Origin: Cytophagales bacterium
GTDB taxonomy: Bacteria; Bacteroidota; Bacteroidia; Cytophagales; Spirosomataceae
Assembly (NCBI GenBank): GCA_013298865.1
Contig: JAAFJL010000002.1
Location: forward strand, 27,978 to 91,977
Reading direction: 5' to 3'
Length of the DNA: 64,000 bases
Part shown: positions 35,233 to 44,182 of the stretch, piece by piece
How positions within the stretch are numbered: the stretch's first letter is position 1
Layout: each line of letters begins with the position of its first letter
Translations under genes and position numbers: made by a program
Notes under the pieces: generated by a model
The model's database searches: none
The model's input: only the letters and a program-made list of their open reading frames with translations
Told to the model about the DNA's origin: nothing

Positions 35233-36681
35233 CTATGGATTTGGTACAATCAATTTATTTGTGGAAATTTCCCCGCTTGGTATGGGCCAAACATAATTAC
35301 TGGCAGTAATCAAAACAAGTGGTGCTGTGCCAATTGAGCCTGTTTTGGCAGGTAAAGTCTGTAATTTTCTTTGTAAATCGAATAGTCTGAAACCTTCTCC
35401 TAATAATTCTATTCTTCTCTCTGTCATGATAGTATTCACTAAATTTTCTTTAGAATTTATCTCTGATTCTGGAAAAACATGATTTGGATTTGAACGATTT
35501 CTCACTGCTTTCAACAATGCCGTGGCAGTTGCTAAATCATTATTATTGGCTGCTGCTTCGGCATAATTTAACAAAACTTCTGCGTAGCGTATTACAGGCA
35601 CATAATCACGAAATGGAGCTGTCGTGATGGCAAACTTTCTGAGTACTTTCTGTTTTGCTGAATTAGTAGAAATCAAACTCGAACGGGCATCTGCACTTGA
35701 ATTCAGTGCTGGATTGTTTGAAATCCCTGCCGTAGCCAAAAAGATAATTGGTTGGCTTAAATAATTAAATGCTAATGCACTCTGCGAAGCGGGCGTTTCG
35801 GTTGTACTGTTGGCAAAAGGAATTGAAAAAATTGCCTCTGAACCCGTATAGCTTCCCCCAAAAATCGTGGCAAAATTACTTTCCAATTTATGAGTCAAAC
35901 TCCCTGTTACATATTGAAAAGGAGTATTTTGCGAAACAATTTTCTGACACTCTTTCACCACATTCTGATAATCTCCTTGAATCAGATAAACCCTTGTTTT
36001 TAGAGAAATTGCAGTACTTTTCTTTGCTCTCGATGTATTCAGAAGTGCCGTCGAATAAGATGCAGGTAAACCGTTTTCTGCCTCGTTCAAGTCTTTCAAT
36101 ATTTGTGAATAAACCTCCGCTACTGTACTTCGAGCAATGTCATTGCTTCCAGATGTTGTAATTGGTGAAAGTCGAAGTGGCAAGCCCAAACCATTTTTAT
36201 CAAGATTATAAGGTTTTGCGTAGGTTTGTACGAGACTCAGGTAGCATAAAGCACGAATAAATTTGGCTTCGGCGGTATAAAGTTTTGCCACAGAATCAGA
36301 TACAACACTTGTTCCATTCAGTTTACTAATGAGAATATTAGACGCATTGATAGCGGTATAACCCACAGACCAAACGTTGTTGACAAAATCATTGGTTGAT
36401 GCTACACTTTGTTGCCAAACTGCCGAACCAGTAGCCGCATTTCCATCATTTTGTCCAAATTCATCAGCACGTTGTTCATTAAAAACTATGAAACGTCCCC
36501 CATAAAAACTGGCATTTTGAATTTGTCCATAAAGGTTATTCACTTGTGCCAATAACTTGCCTGGCGTGCTATACGCTAAATCTTCTGGAATTGTTGTTTT
36601 AGGAACTGTATTCAAAAAATCACTTTCGCAAGCTGTGATTCCTAAAATACTTATGAAAATGATGATTGATATTTTTTTCAT
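35233..36681 (-). CDS. RagB/SusD-family nutrient-binding outer membrane lipoprotein
   Basis: A 482-residue SusD homologue with a lipoprotein signal (IIIFISILGITACESDFL; lipobox GITAC, about residue 18). TPR-like helices carry the family pattern: VWSVGYTAINASNILISKLNG, YTAEAKFIRALCYLSLVQTYAKPY and VAEVYSQILKDLNEAENGLP. The C-terminus has VPVIRYAEVLLNYAEAAANN, ALLKAVRNRSNP and TERRIELLGEGFRLFDLQR, all typical of SusD. It caps the TonB-dependent porin encoded immediately upstream (34 bp) and captures a glycan or peptide at the cell surface. No glycosidase gene flanks the pair, so the ligand is not predictable. Confidence 0.95.
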   Translation of the reverse strand: MKKISIIIFISILGITACESDFLNTVPKTTIPEDLAYSTPGKLLAQVNNLYGQIQNASFYGGRFIVFNEQRADEFGQNDGNAATGSAVWQQSVASTNDFVNNVWSVGYTAINASNILISKLNGTSVVSDSVAKLYTAEAKFIRALCYLSLVQTYAKPYNLDKNGLGLPLRLSPITTSGSNDIARSTVAEVYSQILKDLNEAENGLPASYSTALLNTSRAKKSTAISLKTRVYLIQGDYQNVVKECQKIVSQNTPFQYVTGSLTHKLESNFATIFGGSYTGSEAIFSIPFANSTTETPASQSALAFNYLSQPIIFLATAGISNNPALNSSADARSSLISTNSAKQKVLRKFAITTAPFRDYVPVIRYAEVLLNYAEAAANNNDLATATALLKAVRNRSNPNHVFPESEINSKENLVNTIMTERRIELLGEGFRLFDLQRKLQTLPAKTGSIGTAPLVLITASNYVWPIPSGEISTNKLIVPNP

Positions 36682-36715
36682 TGCGTTATATTTTTTCTAT
36701 TCACGAAGAAACTTT

Positions 36716-39700
36716 CTAAAATCCTACATTAAGACCCACAGTAAATACTTGTGCATTTGGCGGAACATTTTGGTCTTTTCCTGAATTGATGGAATTTCCG
36801 TTGATTGAAACTTCTGGATCTGAACCTCTGTATTTTGTCAGAGTAAATAGATTTCCTGCTTGTAAGTACAAATGAGCAGATGAAATTTTATCTTTCAAAA
36901 GTGTTTTGCTGACAGGAACATGATAGCCTAAAGAAATATTTTTGAGTTTTAGGTACGAACCGTCCTCAACTTTTGAAGTACTCGTGAAAGAAAAACCTGC
37001 CGATACATTATCTCCATAATACAATTTCTGAATTTCCGTAATTTGTCCTGGAGTAGTCCAACGGTCTTTGATGAAAGTGCCGTTATTGAAATATCTTTGG
37101 TCAGAATTTGTCGCTCTTGTTCCGTTGTACAATTTATTGCCACCTACAAAAGTGAAATTGATGTTCAAATCAAAGTTTTTGTAATTGAATGTATTATTGA
37201 AACCTCCAAAAATCGTTGGTAACGAAGGTCCTTGCATAACGCCATCTTTATAATTATCAATCGCTGGGGCAGCACCACCGTCTGAAACATACGTCCATTT
37301 TGGCGAACCAACATGATTATATTGAACCTCTTTGCCATCGCTGTTCACAAAAACCATTAGTCCATTAGCAGGATTTACACCTTTGCACGGCACAGCAAAA
37401 ATTGACCCTATCGAATACCCCACTCTTGTCATATTCTGTACTCCGAAAACACTTGGTACAAATACATCACTCACCAAAGATGTTACTTCGTTTTTCAGGG
37501 TAGAGACATTCAGACCCATGTTCCATTTAAAATCCCCGTAATTTGTAATGATGGCATTAATGCCCAATTCAACTCCTTGATTGTACAAACTACCGACGTT
37601 GGCATTGATATAATTATTCGGAATTCCAGCAGAAAGTGACTGTGGGGCTTTTAAAATCAATCCATCCACCAAGTTTCTGTAATAGTCCAATTCAACAGAT
37701 AATCGGTCGTTGAACATCGTGAAATTTAATCCTATGTCTAATTTAGTACTGGTTTCCCACTTCAAATTGGGATTAGCCGTTTGTGAATAAGCTAAAGTAG
37801 GGACACCTCTGTAAGTCGAAGAATTGTATGTACCAATTGCAGGATAATCACCAATTTCACTATTTCCGACTACTCCATAACTACCTCTAACTTTCAGATT
37901 ATCAATAAGTTTACTAATTGAAGCGTTCTTGTAAAACTCTTCTTCAAAAATATTCCAACCAATTGAACCTCCTGCAAAGTTCCCGTATTTGTTCCCTTCA
38001 GCCAAAGCCGAAAGTCCATCTCTTCTGAAATTAAAACTAAGCAAGTATTTCTTCTTGAAATCGTAGTTGATATTTGAAAAGTAAGACAAAAGGGCATTCT
38101 CTGAAAAGATGTTTCCAGAAGGTGCAATGTTTCCAAATCCTCCCTGATAATTGCTGTACGACGGGTCTGTTACATTTGTTTGTGACGCTCCCCAACCATC
38201 TGTGGTAGTTTTAATCTGTTCATGCCCTGCCAAAACCGTTAGGTTATGAATTCCGTTCAATGATGTATTATACGTAAGGGTATTTACCCAGTCTGTTCTA
38301 TAAAATTTAGTAAATGTATTAGTAGCAATTCCATTTGAAGCTGCCCCGCCACCATGCAATGGATTTAGAAATGACTTATTGGCTACTTGCAAGTTATTGA
38401 TTCCAAAACTTGACCGAAACTTGAGATTTTCTAAGATATTGACTTCTCCAAAAATATTTCCAATCAAAGTATTGTTTTCAGAAGTACTTAAATCGAGAGT
38501 TTGAACTAAAGCTAAATTATACGCATTGATTGTTCCTACTACACTTGGAATATTGGCTCCATAACCCACACTATTGCCATTCTGAATACTGTAAGAACCA
38601 TCTGCTTTATAAACTGGCACATTGGGCGGAAGCACATAAGTCATCCTTGCCAAAGGTTCATTGGTAATATATTGCGTATTGTAGGATGATGTTGACGTTG
38701 AATTACTGGAAACTGCACCAGTATTAGGTCCAATATTTTTGCCATTACTGTACATAATATTTGCCCCTAATTTCATAGATTTATTCAATTGATGAGAGAT
38801 ATTCAACCTCGTGACGTAACGTTCAAAAGTATTATTCTTGATAAAACTATTCTGATTGGTGTAACCCGCCGAGAAATAATAACTCGTTGCTTCATTTGCT
38901 CCTGAAAGACTAATATTGTGATTATGAGAAAGTCCAGGGCGAAAAGCTACATCATACCAATTCGTATTTACGGTGCTACCATCTGGATTTTTTGACAAGA
39001 AAAAGCCATCCGTTTTACCAGCATTTTTAAGTGCTTCATTCTTGATGGCTACGTAATCTTCTGCCCCTAATAATTTTGGCAAATTATAAGGTGTGCTTAC
39101 ACTAAACCAAGTATCATAACTTACTTTTGGCGTACCTAATTTTCCTTTTTTTGTAGTAATAACCATTACACCATTCGCAGCACGAGAACCATAAATTGCA
39201 GCGGCAGACGCATCCTTTAGAACATCAATTGATTGAATATCGTTGGGATTAATATCTGACAAAGGATTGTTGCCAATTAGCCCTCCGATTGAACCCACAA
39301 ATACCGTTACGCCATCAACTACCACCAAAGGAAAAAGCCCCGAAGTTATGGTATTTATGCCCCTCACACGCATGACAGGCGTACTATTGAGTACACTTGT
39401 TGGTTGAATAATGTCAATTCCAGTAGCTTGTCCACCCAATAATTGGTCGAAACTCACAGCAGGACGATTTTGCAATTGTTTAGGAGAAATATTGGAAACA
39501 GCACCCGAAAATTCAGTTTTTTTCTGAACAGAATAGCCGCTCGAAATTACAATTTCTTCTAACTGATTGACAGATTCAACCAAACTAATTGTAAGGAAAT
39601 TAGGGGAATTAACAGCAAGTTCTTGGCTTGTATAGCCGACTGAGCTAACCTTTAAAGTAACAGGAAATTTTGTAGGCAATTTGATAGAAAATTCACCATC

Positions 39701-39883
39701 TTTATTGGTAATTCCTGCACTTTTTGAATCCTTAATTGACAGAGAAATTCCTTCAAGAAATGTTCTATTCTTTGAATCAATCACCTTTCCTTTTAAATTT
39801 ATTTCTTGTGAGAAACCCGAAATGGAACAAAAAATAAACAACATAAATAGTTGTATTTCTTTGAGTTTATAAAACTTTTTCAT
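36716..39883 (-). CDS. SusC/RagA-family TonB-linked outer membrane transporter
   Basis: A protein of 1055 residues from the ATG at 39881-39883; an upstream TTG two codons earlier is less likely. The signal peptide ends near ISGFSQE. A CarboxypepD_reg-like domain follows (KGKVIDSKNRTFLEGISLSIKDS, about residues 25-100), then the plug domain with DVLKDASAAAIYGSRAANGVMVITTKKG and a large 22-strand barrel region ending VFTVGLNVGF. It forms the energised outer-membrane channel that pairs with the SusD lipoprotein 34 bp downstream. Its 5' region (39884-40091) contains a set of inverted TAAAATGGA motifs likely to matter for regulation. No anti-sigma/ECF pair is adjacent. Confidence 0.96.
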   Translation of the reverse strand: MKKFYKLKEIQLFMLFIFCSISGFSQEINLKGKVIDSKNRTFLEGISLSIKDSKSAGITNKDGEFSIKLPTKFPVTLKVSSVGYTSQELAVNSPNFLTISLVESVNQLEEIVISSGYSVQKKTEFSGAVSNISPKQLQNRPAVSFDQLLGGQATGIDIIQPTSVLNSTPVMRVRGINTITSGLFPLVVVDGVTVFVGSIGGLIGNNPLSDINPNDIQSIDVLKDASAAAIYGSRAANGVMVITTKKGKLGTPKVSYDTWFSVSTPYNLPKLLGAEDYVAIKNEALKNAGKTDGFFLSKNPDGSTVNTNWYDVAFRPGLSHNHNISLSGANEATSYYFSAGYTNQNSFIKNNTFERYVTRLNISHQLNKSMKLGANIMYSNGKNIGPNTGAVSSNSTSTSSYNTQYITNEPLARMTYVLPPNVPVYKADGSYSIQNGNSVGYGANIPSVVGTINAYNLALVQTLDLSTSENNTLIGNIFGEVNILENLKFRSSFGINNLQVANKSFLNPLHGGGAASNGIATNTFTKFYRTDWVNTLTYNTSLNGIHNLTVLAGHEQIKTTTDGWGASQTNVTDPSYSNYQGGFGNIAPSGNIFSENALLSYFSNINYDFKKKYLLSFNFRRDGLSALAEGNKYGNFAGGSIGWNIFEEEFYKNASISKLIDNLKVRGSYGVVGNSEIGDYPAIGTYNSSTYRGVPTLAYSQTANPNLKWETSTKLDIGLNFTMFNDRLSVELDYYRNLVDGLILKAPQSLSAGIPNNYINANVGSLYNQGVELGINAIITNYGDFKWNMGLNVSTLKNEVTSLVSDVFVPSVFGVQNMTRVGYSIGSIFAVPCKGVNPANGLMVFVNSDGKEVQYNHVGSPKWTYVSDGGAAPAIDNYKDGVMQGPSLPTIFGGFNNTFNYKNFDLNINFTFVGGNKLYNGTRATNSDQRYFNNGTFIKDRWTTPGQITEIQKLYYGDNVSAGFSFTSTSKVEDGSYLKLKNISLGYHVPVSKTLLKDKISSAHLYLQAGNLFTLTKYRGSDPEVSINGNSINSGKDQNVPPNAQVFTVGLNVGF

Positions 39884-39970
39884 TGGCAACAGAATGCTTC
39901 ATTATTAAACGTGGTAAAATAATTTCTTTACCTTACACAAAGTAAATGCCAAAAAAGAGGAAATTCAATA

Positions 39971-40028
39971 TAAAATGGAAATAATATCCAATAAAATGGA
40001 TATTATTTTAAAATTCCATTTTATTGGA
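39971..40028. promoter_or_regulatory. Inverted-repeat operator candidate between susC and tauE
   Basis: TAAAATGGA occurs at 39971-39979 and 39992-40000, and its complement at 40015-40023. TCCAATAAAATGGA (39987-40000) recurs inverted at 40015-40028. A 12-bp-arm palindrome spans 39979-40008. The cluster lies in the 208-bp divergent intergenic region, about 90 bp upstream of the SusC ATG and 65 bp upstream of the transporter ATG, as expected for a shared operator. Confidence 0.5.
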
Positions 40029-40091
40029 AAAATGATTGACTGAGCAAGCCTCTTTTTTCAAAAAGAATTGATTTTCTTTGTAAAAAAAACT

Positions 40092-40847
40092 ATGCAAATA
40101 TTATCCTACCACTTTTCAATTTTACAATGCTTGATTTTAGTATTCTCCGCTTTTATTATCGGACTTTCAAAAGCTGGAATCAATTCAATTTCCATTCTCA
40201 CTGTCAGTGGATTAGCTTATGTTTTTGGTAGTAAATCTTCTACTGGAATTCTATTGCCAATGCTATTATTTGCTGATGTTTTTGCCGTAAAATATTATAA
40301 CCGACATACCGATTGGAAGTATATTCTTAAACTGCTTCCGTGGATGATTATTGGAATAATTCTGGGGGTTTGGTTTGGGAAAGACATAAGTGAGGTAGTT
40401 TTCAAAAAAAGTTTAGCAATTCTTGTGGTAATCACAGTAATTTCTATGATTTGGTGGGAGACTCAATCCAATAAATCTGTTCCAAATCATTGGTCATTTG
40501 CAGGCACGATTGGTTTGATGGCAGGTTTTACCACAATGGTTGGGAATATGGCAGGAGCATTCTCGAATGTATATTTTCTGGCAATGCGACTAAAAAAGGA
40601 GATTTTTATTGGAACTTCTGCTTGGCTATTTCTCATTATCAATGCCTTTAAAGTACCTTTTCATGTTTTTATCTGGCATACCATTTCGTGGGAATCCTTA
40701 GTGATAAATTTATGTTTAATCCCATTTTTATTAGGAGGTTTTTTTGTCGGAATAAAAATGGTAAAACACATCCAAGAAGACCGCTACCGAAAACTGATTT
40801 TGTACCTTACAGGTTTTGCCTCAATCTTTATTTTGTTTAGTTTGTAA
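40092..40847 (+). CDS. Sulfite exporter TauE/SafE family membrane protein
   Basis: A 251-residue integral membrane protein with about eight hydrophobic helices. I use the ATG at 40092; an upstream TTG would add eight residues. The two internal repeat halves show the family pattern: FIIGLSKAGINSISILTVSG with GSKSSTGILLPMLLFADVFAV in the first half, and GLMAGFTTMVGNMAGAFSNVYFLAMRL in the second. Family members export or import small sulfur-containing or organic anions. The substrate here is unknown. It shares a divergent promoter region with SusC and is convergent with the histidine kinase gene, 33 bp away. Confidence 0.92.
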   Translation: MQILSYHFSILQCLILVFSAFIIGLSKAGINSISILTVSGLAYVFGSKSSTGILLPMLLFADVFAVKYYNRHTDWKYILKLLPWMIIGIILGVWFGKDISEVVFKKSLAILVVITVISMIWWETQSNKSVPNHWSFAGTIGLMAGFTTMVGNMAGAFSNVYFLAMRLKKEIFIGTSAWLFLIINAFKVPFHVFIWHTISWESLVINLCLIPFLLGGFFVGIKMVKHIQEDRYRKLILYLTGFASIFILFSL

Positions 40848-40880
40848 ATCACTGGAATGATAAAGCTAAATTACTCATTA

Positions 40881-42719
40881 TCAGAGAGGTACATCAATTT
40901 CTACCCTTACACCTTCGTGGTTATCTATTTTCATTTTCCCGTTCAAAGAATGTAATCTCGATGCAACGTTGCTCATTCCCATCCCTTTTTTTGTGGAATT
41001 TTCAGCAATACCAATCCCATCGTCTGATACTATTAATTTTAAAAAACTTACATTTTTTTCGAGGGAAATTTCTGCATTTTTAGCCTTTGAATGTTTGAGA
41101 ATATTATTGGATAATTCTAAAACAATACTGTACAATTCATACTCGATTTTATTGGCAAAACGCTCTAAATCAGATGCAGTTTTGAGCGTAAAAATTGTTC
41201 TGTCTTGTGCATTTAGTTCATCGGAAAGGTTTTTAAGGGCAACAGATAACCCCTTGGTTTCGAGTTCGGCGGGGAGGAGATTGTGGGCTATTAGACGTAC
41301 ATCTGTATATACCTCCGCAAGGGCATTTACGGACGATTCATAGATTTTTCTTTGCTTTTCTATCTTAAAATCTGGCTCAATTGCCTCCAATCGCCAACGA
41401 ATTCCCGAAATTTTTGCTGATAAATTATCATGCAATTCCTCAGCAACACGTTTACGTTCTATGTTTTGTCCTTTTACTAAAGCCTCCTCAATTTCTTGAT
41501 TTTTCTGAGAAAGCAACTTATTGTTTTTTGCTAAATTGACATTAACCCATCCTGCATAACCAATTAATAACAAGGCAATTACGCCTAAAATATAGAGAAA
41601 ATTCTGTCTTTCTCTCAATCTATCATTTTCTAATTCTCTAATCTTAGATTGTTGTTTTTGTGCTTGATAACTTGTCTGCAATTCGTCATATTGTTTCTGG
41701 GTCTGCCCTCTATTAATCTCGTTTTCGTGTTTATTGTGTAGTAAAAGATATTCAAGTGCTTTCTGATATTGTCCAATTTTTTGGTAAAAGTTAAAAAGAT
41801 GGTATTCCGTATCAGAAATCAGCTCATCGGATTGATATTTTTTTGCATAAGCAAGACTTTGAATTCCGAATTTTTCTGCAATTGGATATTTCTTAGAATT
41901 ATTCTGATTCCATAATAAATTATTGATAGATGCTCTGTTCAGAACATAGTAATCTTTCGTTTTTTCAGCATTTAAAATCGCTAAATTTCCATATTTCAAA
42001 AATGGAGTTTCGTCCATTTCCGCCATGAAAAAATCCATGGCTGTGATATAAAACATGGCTTTTGAATAATAATCTGTACTATTTTCAAGCGATTTTTCTG
42101 CTTCAAGAATTAGCTTTTTATATTTAGTTTTCTGAGATAAATCCGTCATATACAGATTGGCGACATAGGTATTTGCCAAACAAATCAAAGATGGGTCTTT
42201 GAGTTTTTCAGCCAATTGAATTGCTTCTTCGCCGTATTCTCGACTACTTTTTACCAAATTACTGTAACTTTGAAAAAGCTCCTCCCCTTTTCCGCTATTC
42301 CACATGGCAACCCTGATTATTCCTAAAAGTGAAAGACAAAGATGATAGTCATCGTTTTGATTCCTAAATAGTTTTTCTGCCTTAAAAAAATATTGAATTG
42401 CTCTCGGATAATCATTATTGATAAAAATCAAAAAGTTTCCTTGCTGCAAATTATAGCTTCCCTCTGCAATAACTAAATTCTTTTTTGACTTAAATTTTGC
42501 GACAGAATCTACCCAAGCCTTTGCATTGTTATCTCTGAAATAAATTCCATAATTACTCAATTCTCTCCATTTTTCTAATAAAAGTGAGTCTTGTCGGAAT
42601 GATACTTTTTGGGTTTGAATCATTCTAATTTCATTTTTCAATTGATCAATCATTGGATTCTGTGAAAAAGCACAATGACTTAACAATAAGAAAGAAAGTG
42701 CGATGACTATTTTTTTCAT
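40881..42719 (-). CDS. TPR-containing sensor histidine kinase (HisKA_3 type)
   Basis: A 612-residue kinase from the ATG at 42717-42719. The signal peptide MKKIVIALSFLLLSHCAFSQ places the N-terminal sensor in the periplasm. TPR-like helices fill about residues 80-350 (YPRAIQYFFKAEKLFRN, IGQYQKALEYLLLHNKHE). One membrane helix (FLYILGVIALLLIGYAGWV) and a coiled-coil linker lead to the dimerisation/phosphoacceptor motif ERKRVAEELHDNLSAKISGI. An ATPase domain with LELSNNILKHSKA (N box) and VSDDGIGIAENSTKKGMGMSNVASR (G boxes) follows. This is the NarL/LytS-like kinase plan common in Bacteroidota. No response regulator is adjacent, so the partner is elsewhere. It is divergent from the lipoprotein gene across a region with 22-bp repeats. 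Confidence 0.94.
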   Translation of the reverse strand: MKKIVIALSFLLLSHCAFSQNPMIDQLKNEIRMIQTQKVSFRQDSLLLEKWRELSNYGIYFRDNNAKAWVDSVAKFKSKKNLVIAEGSYNLQQGNFLIFINNDYPRAIQYFFKAEKLFRNQNDDYHLCLSLLGIIRVAMWNSGKGEELFQSYSNLVKSSREYGEEAIQLAEKLKDPSLICLANTYVANLYMTDLSQKTKYKKLILEAEKSLENSTDYYSKAMFYITAMDFFMAEMDETPFLKYGNLAILNAEKTKDYYVLNRASINNLLWNQNNSKKYPIAEKFGIQSLAYAKKYQSDELISDTEYHLFNFYQKIGQYQKALEYLLLHNKHENEINRGQTQKQYDELQTSYQAQKQQSKIRELENDRLRERQNFLYILGVIALLLIGYAGWVNVNLAKNNKLLSQKNQEIEEALVKGQNIERKRVAEELHDNLSAKISGIRWRLEAIEPDFKIEKQRKIYESSVNALAEVYTDVRLIAHNLLPAELETKGLSVALKNLSDELNAQDRTIFTLKTASDLERFANKIEYELYSIVLELSNNILKHSKAKNAEISLEKNVSFLKLIVSDDGIGIAENSTKKGMGMSNVASRLHSLNGKMKIDNHEGVRVEIDVPL

Positions 42720-42796
42720 TTTGAACACGATTTTTTAATCTCCATTTTTCATTGAAGTTATCATTCTGCTATGTTTTAAGCAAAATTATACTACAA

Positions 42797-42855
42797 AATA
42801 CAGGGAAACCTGTATTGGATTACAAGGATTCCTGTATTGACTTCAGTATAGGATT
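42797..42855. promoter_or_regulatory. 22-bp-spaced direct repeats between kinase and lipoprotein genes
   Basis: CCTGTATTG occurs at 42809-42817 and 42831-42839, exactly 22 bp (two helical turns) apart, each preceded by GGAAA or GGATT. The first copy also forms a palindrome ATACAGG-GAAA-CCTGTAT. A third GGATTC is at 42851. Paired 9-bp direct repeats with this spacing are the arrangement bound by LytTR-type regulators, so this is a candidate operator for the divergent genes. Confidence 0.5.
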
Positions 42856-42891
42856 CTATGAACTTTGTGTTGTTAAAAATAACTCATTCTC

Positions 42892-44091
42892 ATGAAAAAA
42901 TTACTTTCTAAATACCAACTACTGATTTCAGCAAGTCTAATTTACATTCTATTTTCTTGTGGAAAACAAGAATCTACTCAAACAAAGAACATAATTCCTG
43001 TAAGTAATTCAATTTCAAACATGGTTGAAGGCAAAGATTATGTGACGTTAAAACGTTTCAGAGTCATTGACAGTCAGGGATTTAACCAGCCTGTAGAGGT
43101 ATCTTCTTTTTTATTACCTGCCAATTGGGAAGTAAATAGTGGGGTTCAATGGAATGTTTCCAATAAATGTATTCCTGAGATTTTGCAGGCTTATGTACAA
43201 GCGTCTTCGCCCAATAAAGATTACGAGTTAATATTTTTTCCAACAACTCAATTTGATTGGAGTGATGACCCAATTCTGTTAGATGCTATGCAGAGGGGTT
43301 ATAATCTGCACTCATGTCATATTGCAGAACCCTTGGATGCAGCAGGATACATCAGCCAATCTATTGCACCTTATCTGAAAGCTCAGGTAAAAAGTGTAAA
43401 ACCAATGAGCGAAATTCAGCAAAAAATGGATGAAGGTGCCATGCAATTGACTAATACTGCCAGACAGTCGGGCAACTATGCGTATAGTCATAAAGGTTTT
43501 GCTTCTGAAGGGCTTCTGACTTTTGCTGATGGTAAAGAAGGGCTTGCTTTATGTACGCTCATGCAAACAATTTTGAATACGCCTTCTACGCAGGGTGGCA
43601 TGGCGAATACCTATCAATGTTATGTTTCGATGCGAGTGGTTATCAAATATAACTCTGGCAAAGAAACGATGGCTCGTAAGATGCTGAGTACATTTTTGGG
43701 AAGTGCTAAAATGAACCCCCAGTGGACAAATTCAGTACAAGCAATTTTTGCGGCAATTAGTAGAAATGCTCAAATAGAAATTGGTAAACAAATAGAAATA
43801 TCACGGCAATCACAGGCGGAAATTAGTAATAATATCGCTCGGAATTGGGAAAGAATTAATACCACTAACACATCAATTACTACAAACAATACTGAAATAG
43901 AAAAGCAAGAATTTAGTCAATATTTACGTGGAGTGGATAGTTGGACAGACGATTCAGGAAATAAAGTGGAACTCAGCAGTGGATTTAGCAATGCTTGGAG
44001 TAAAGGAGATGGCTCGTATATTCTGAGTGACAACCCAGCTTTTGACCCTAATGTCACATTTAATGAATCTTGGAACAGGTTGAAGAAGTAG
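42892..44091 (+). CDS. Lipoprotein of unknown function
   Basis: A 399-residue protein with a lipoprotein signal (LLISASLIYILFSCGKQ; Cys 23). I do not recognise the fold. The first 240 residues hold SFLLPANWEVNSGVQWNVSNKCIPEI and a GLLTFADGKEGLALCTLMQT segment. About residues 290-330 form a Gln/Asn-rich likely coiled coil (GKQIEISRQSQAEISNNIARNWERIN). The C-terminus, GNKVELSSGFSNAWSKGDG then YILSDNPAFDPNVTFNESW, recurs by my recollection in other bacterial secreted proteins of unknown role. It begins right after the 22-bp-repeat region, so it may be controlled by a two-component or LytTR regulator. Confidence 0.82.
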   Translation: MKKLLSKYQLLISASLIYILFSCGKQESTQTKNIIPVSNSISNMVEGKDYVTLKRFRVIDSQGFNQPVEVSSFLLPANWEVNSGVQWNVSNKCIPEILQAYVQASSPNKDYELIFFPTTQFDWSDDPILLDAMQRGYNLHSCHIAEPLDAAGYISQSIAPYLKAQVKSVKPMSEIQQKMDEGAMQLTNTARQSGNYAYSHKGFASEGLLTFADGKEGLALCTLMQTILNTPSTQGGMANTYQCYVSMRVVIKYNSGKETMARKMLSTFLGSAKMNPQWTNSVQAIFAAISRNAQIEIGKQIEISRQSQAEISNNIARNWERINTTNTSITTNNTEIEKQEFSQYLRGVDSWTDDSGNKVELSSGFSNAWSKGDGSYILSDNPAFDPNVTFNESWNRLKK

Positions 44092-44182
44092 GCAATTACA
44101 ATAAATAACAAATTTACAGTACCCATTGATACTTAATAGCCCTCGAACTCGGCTATAAAAATCCATAATCTAAATTAAATCC

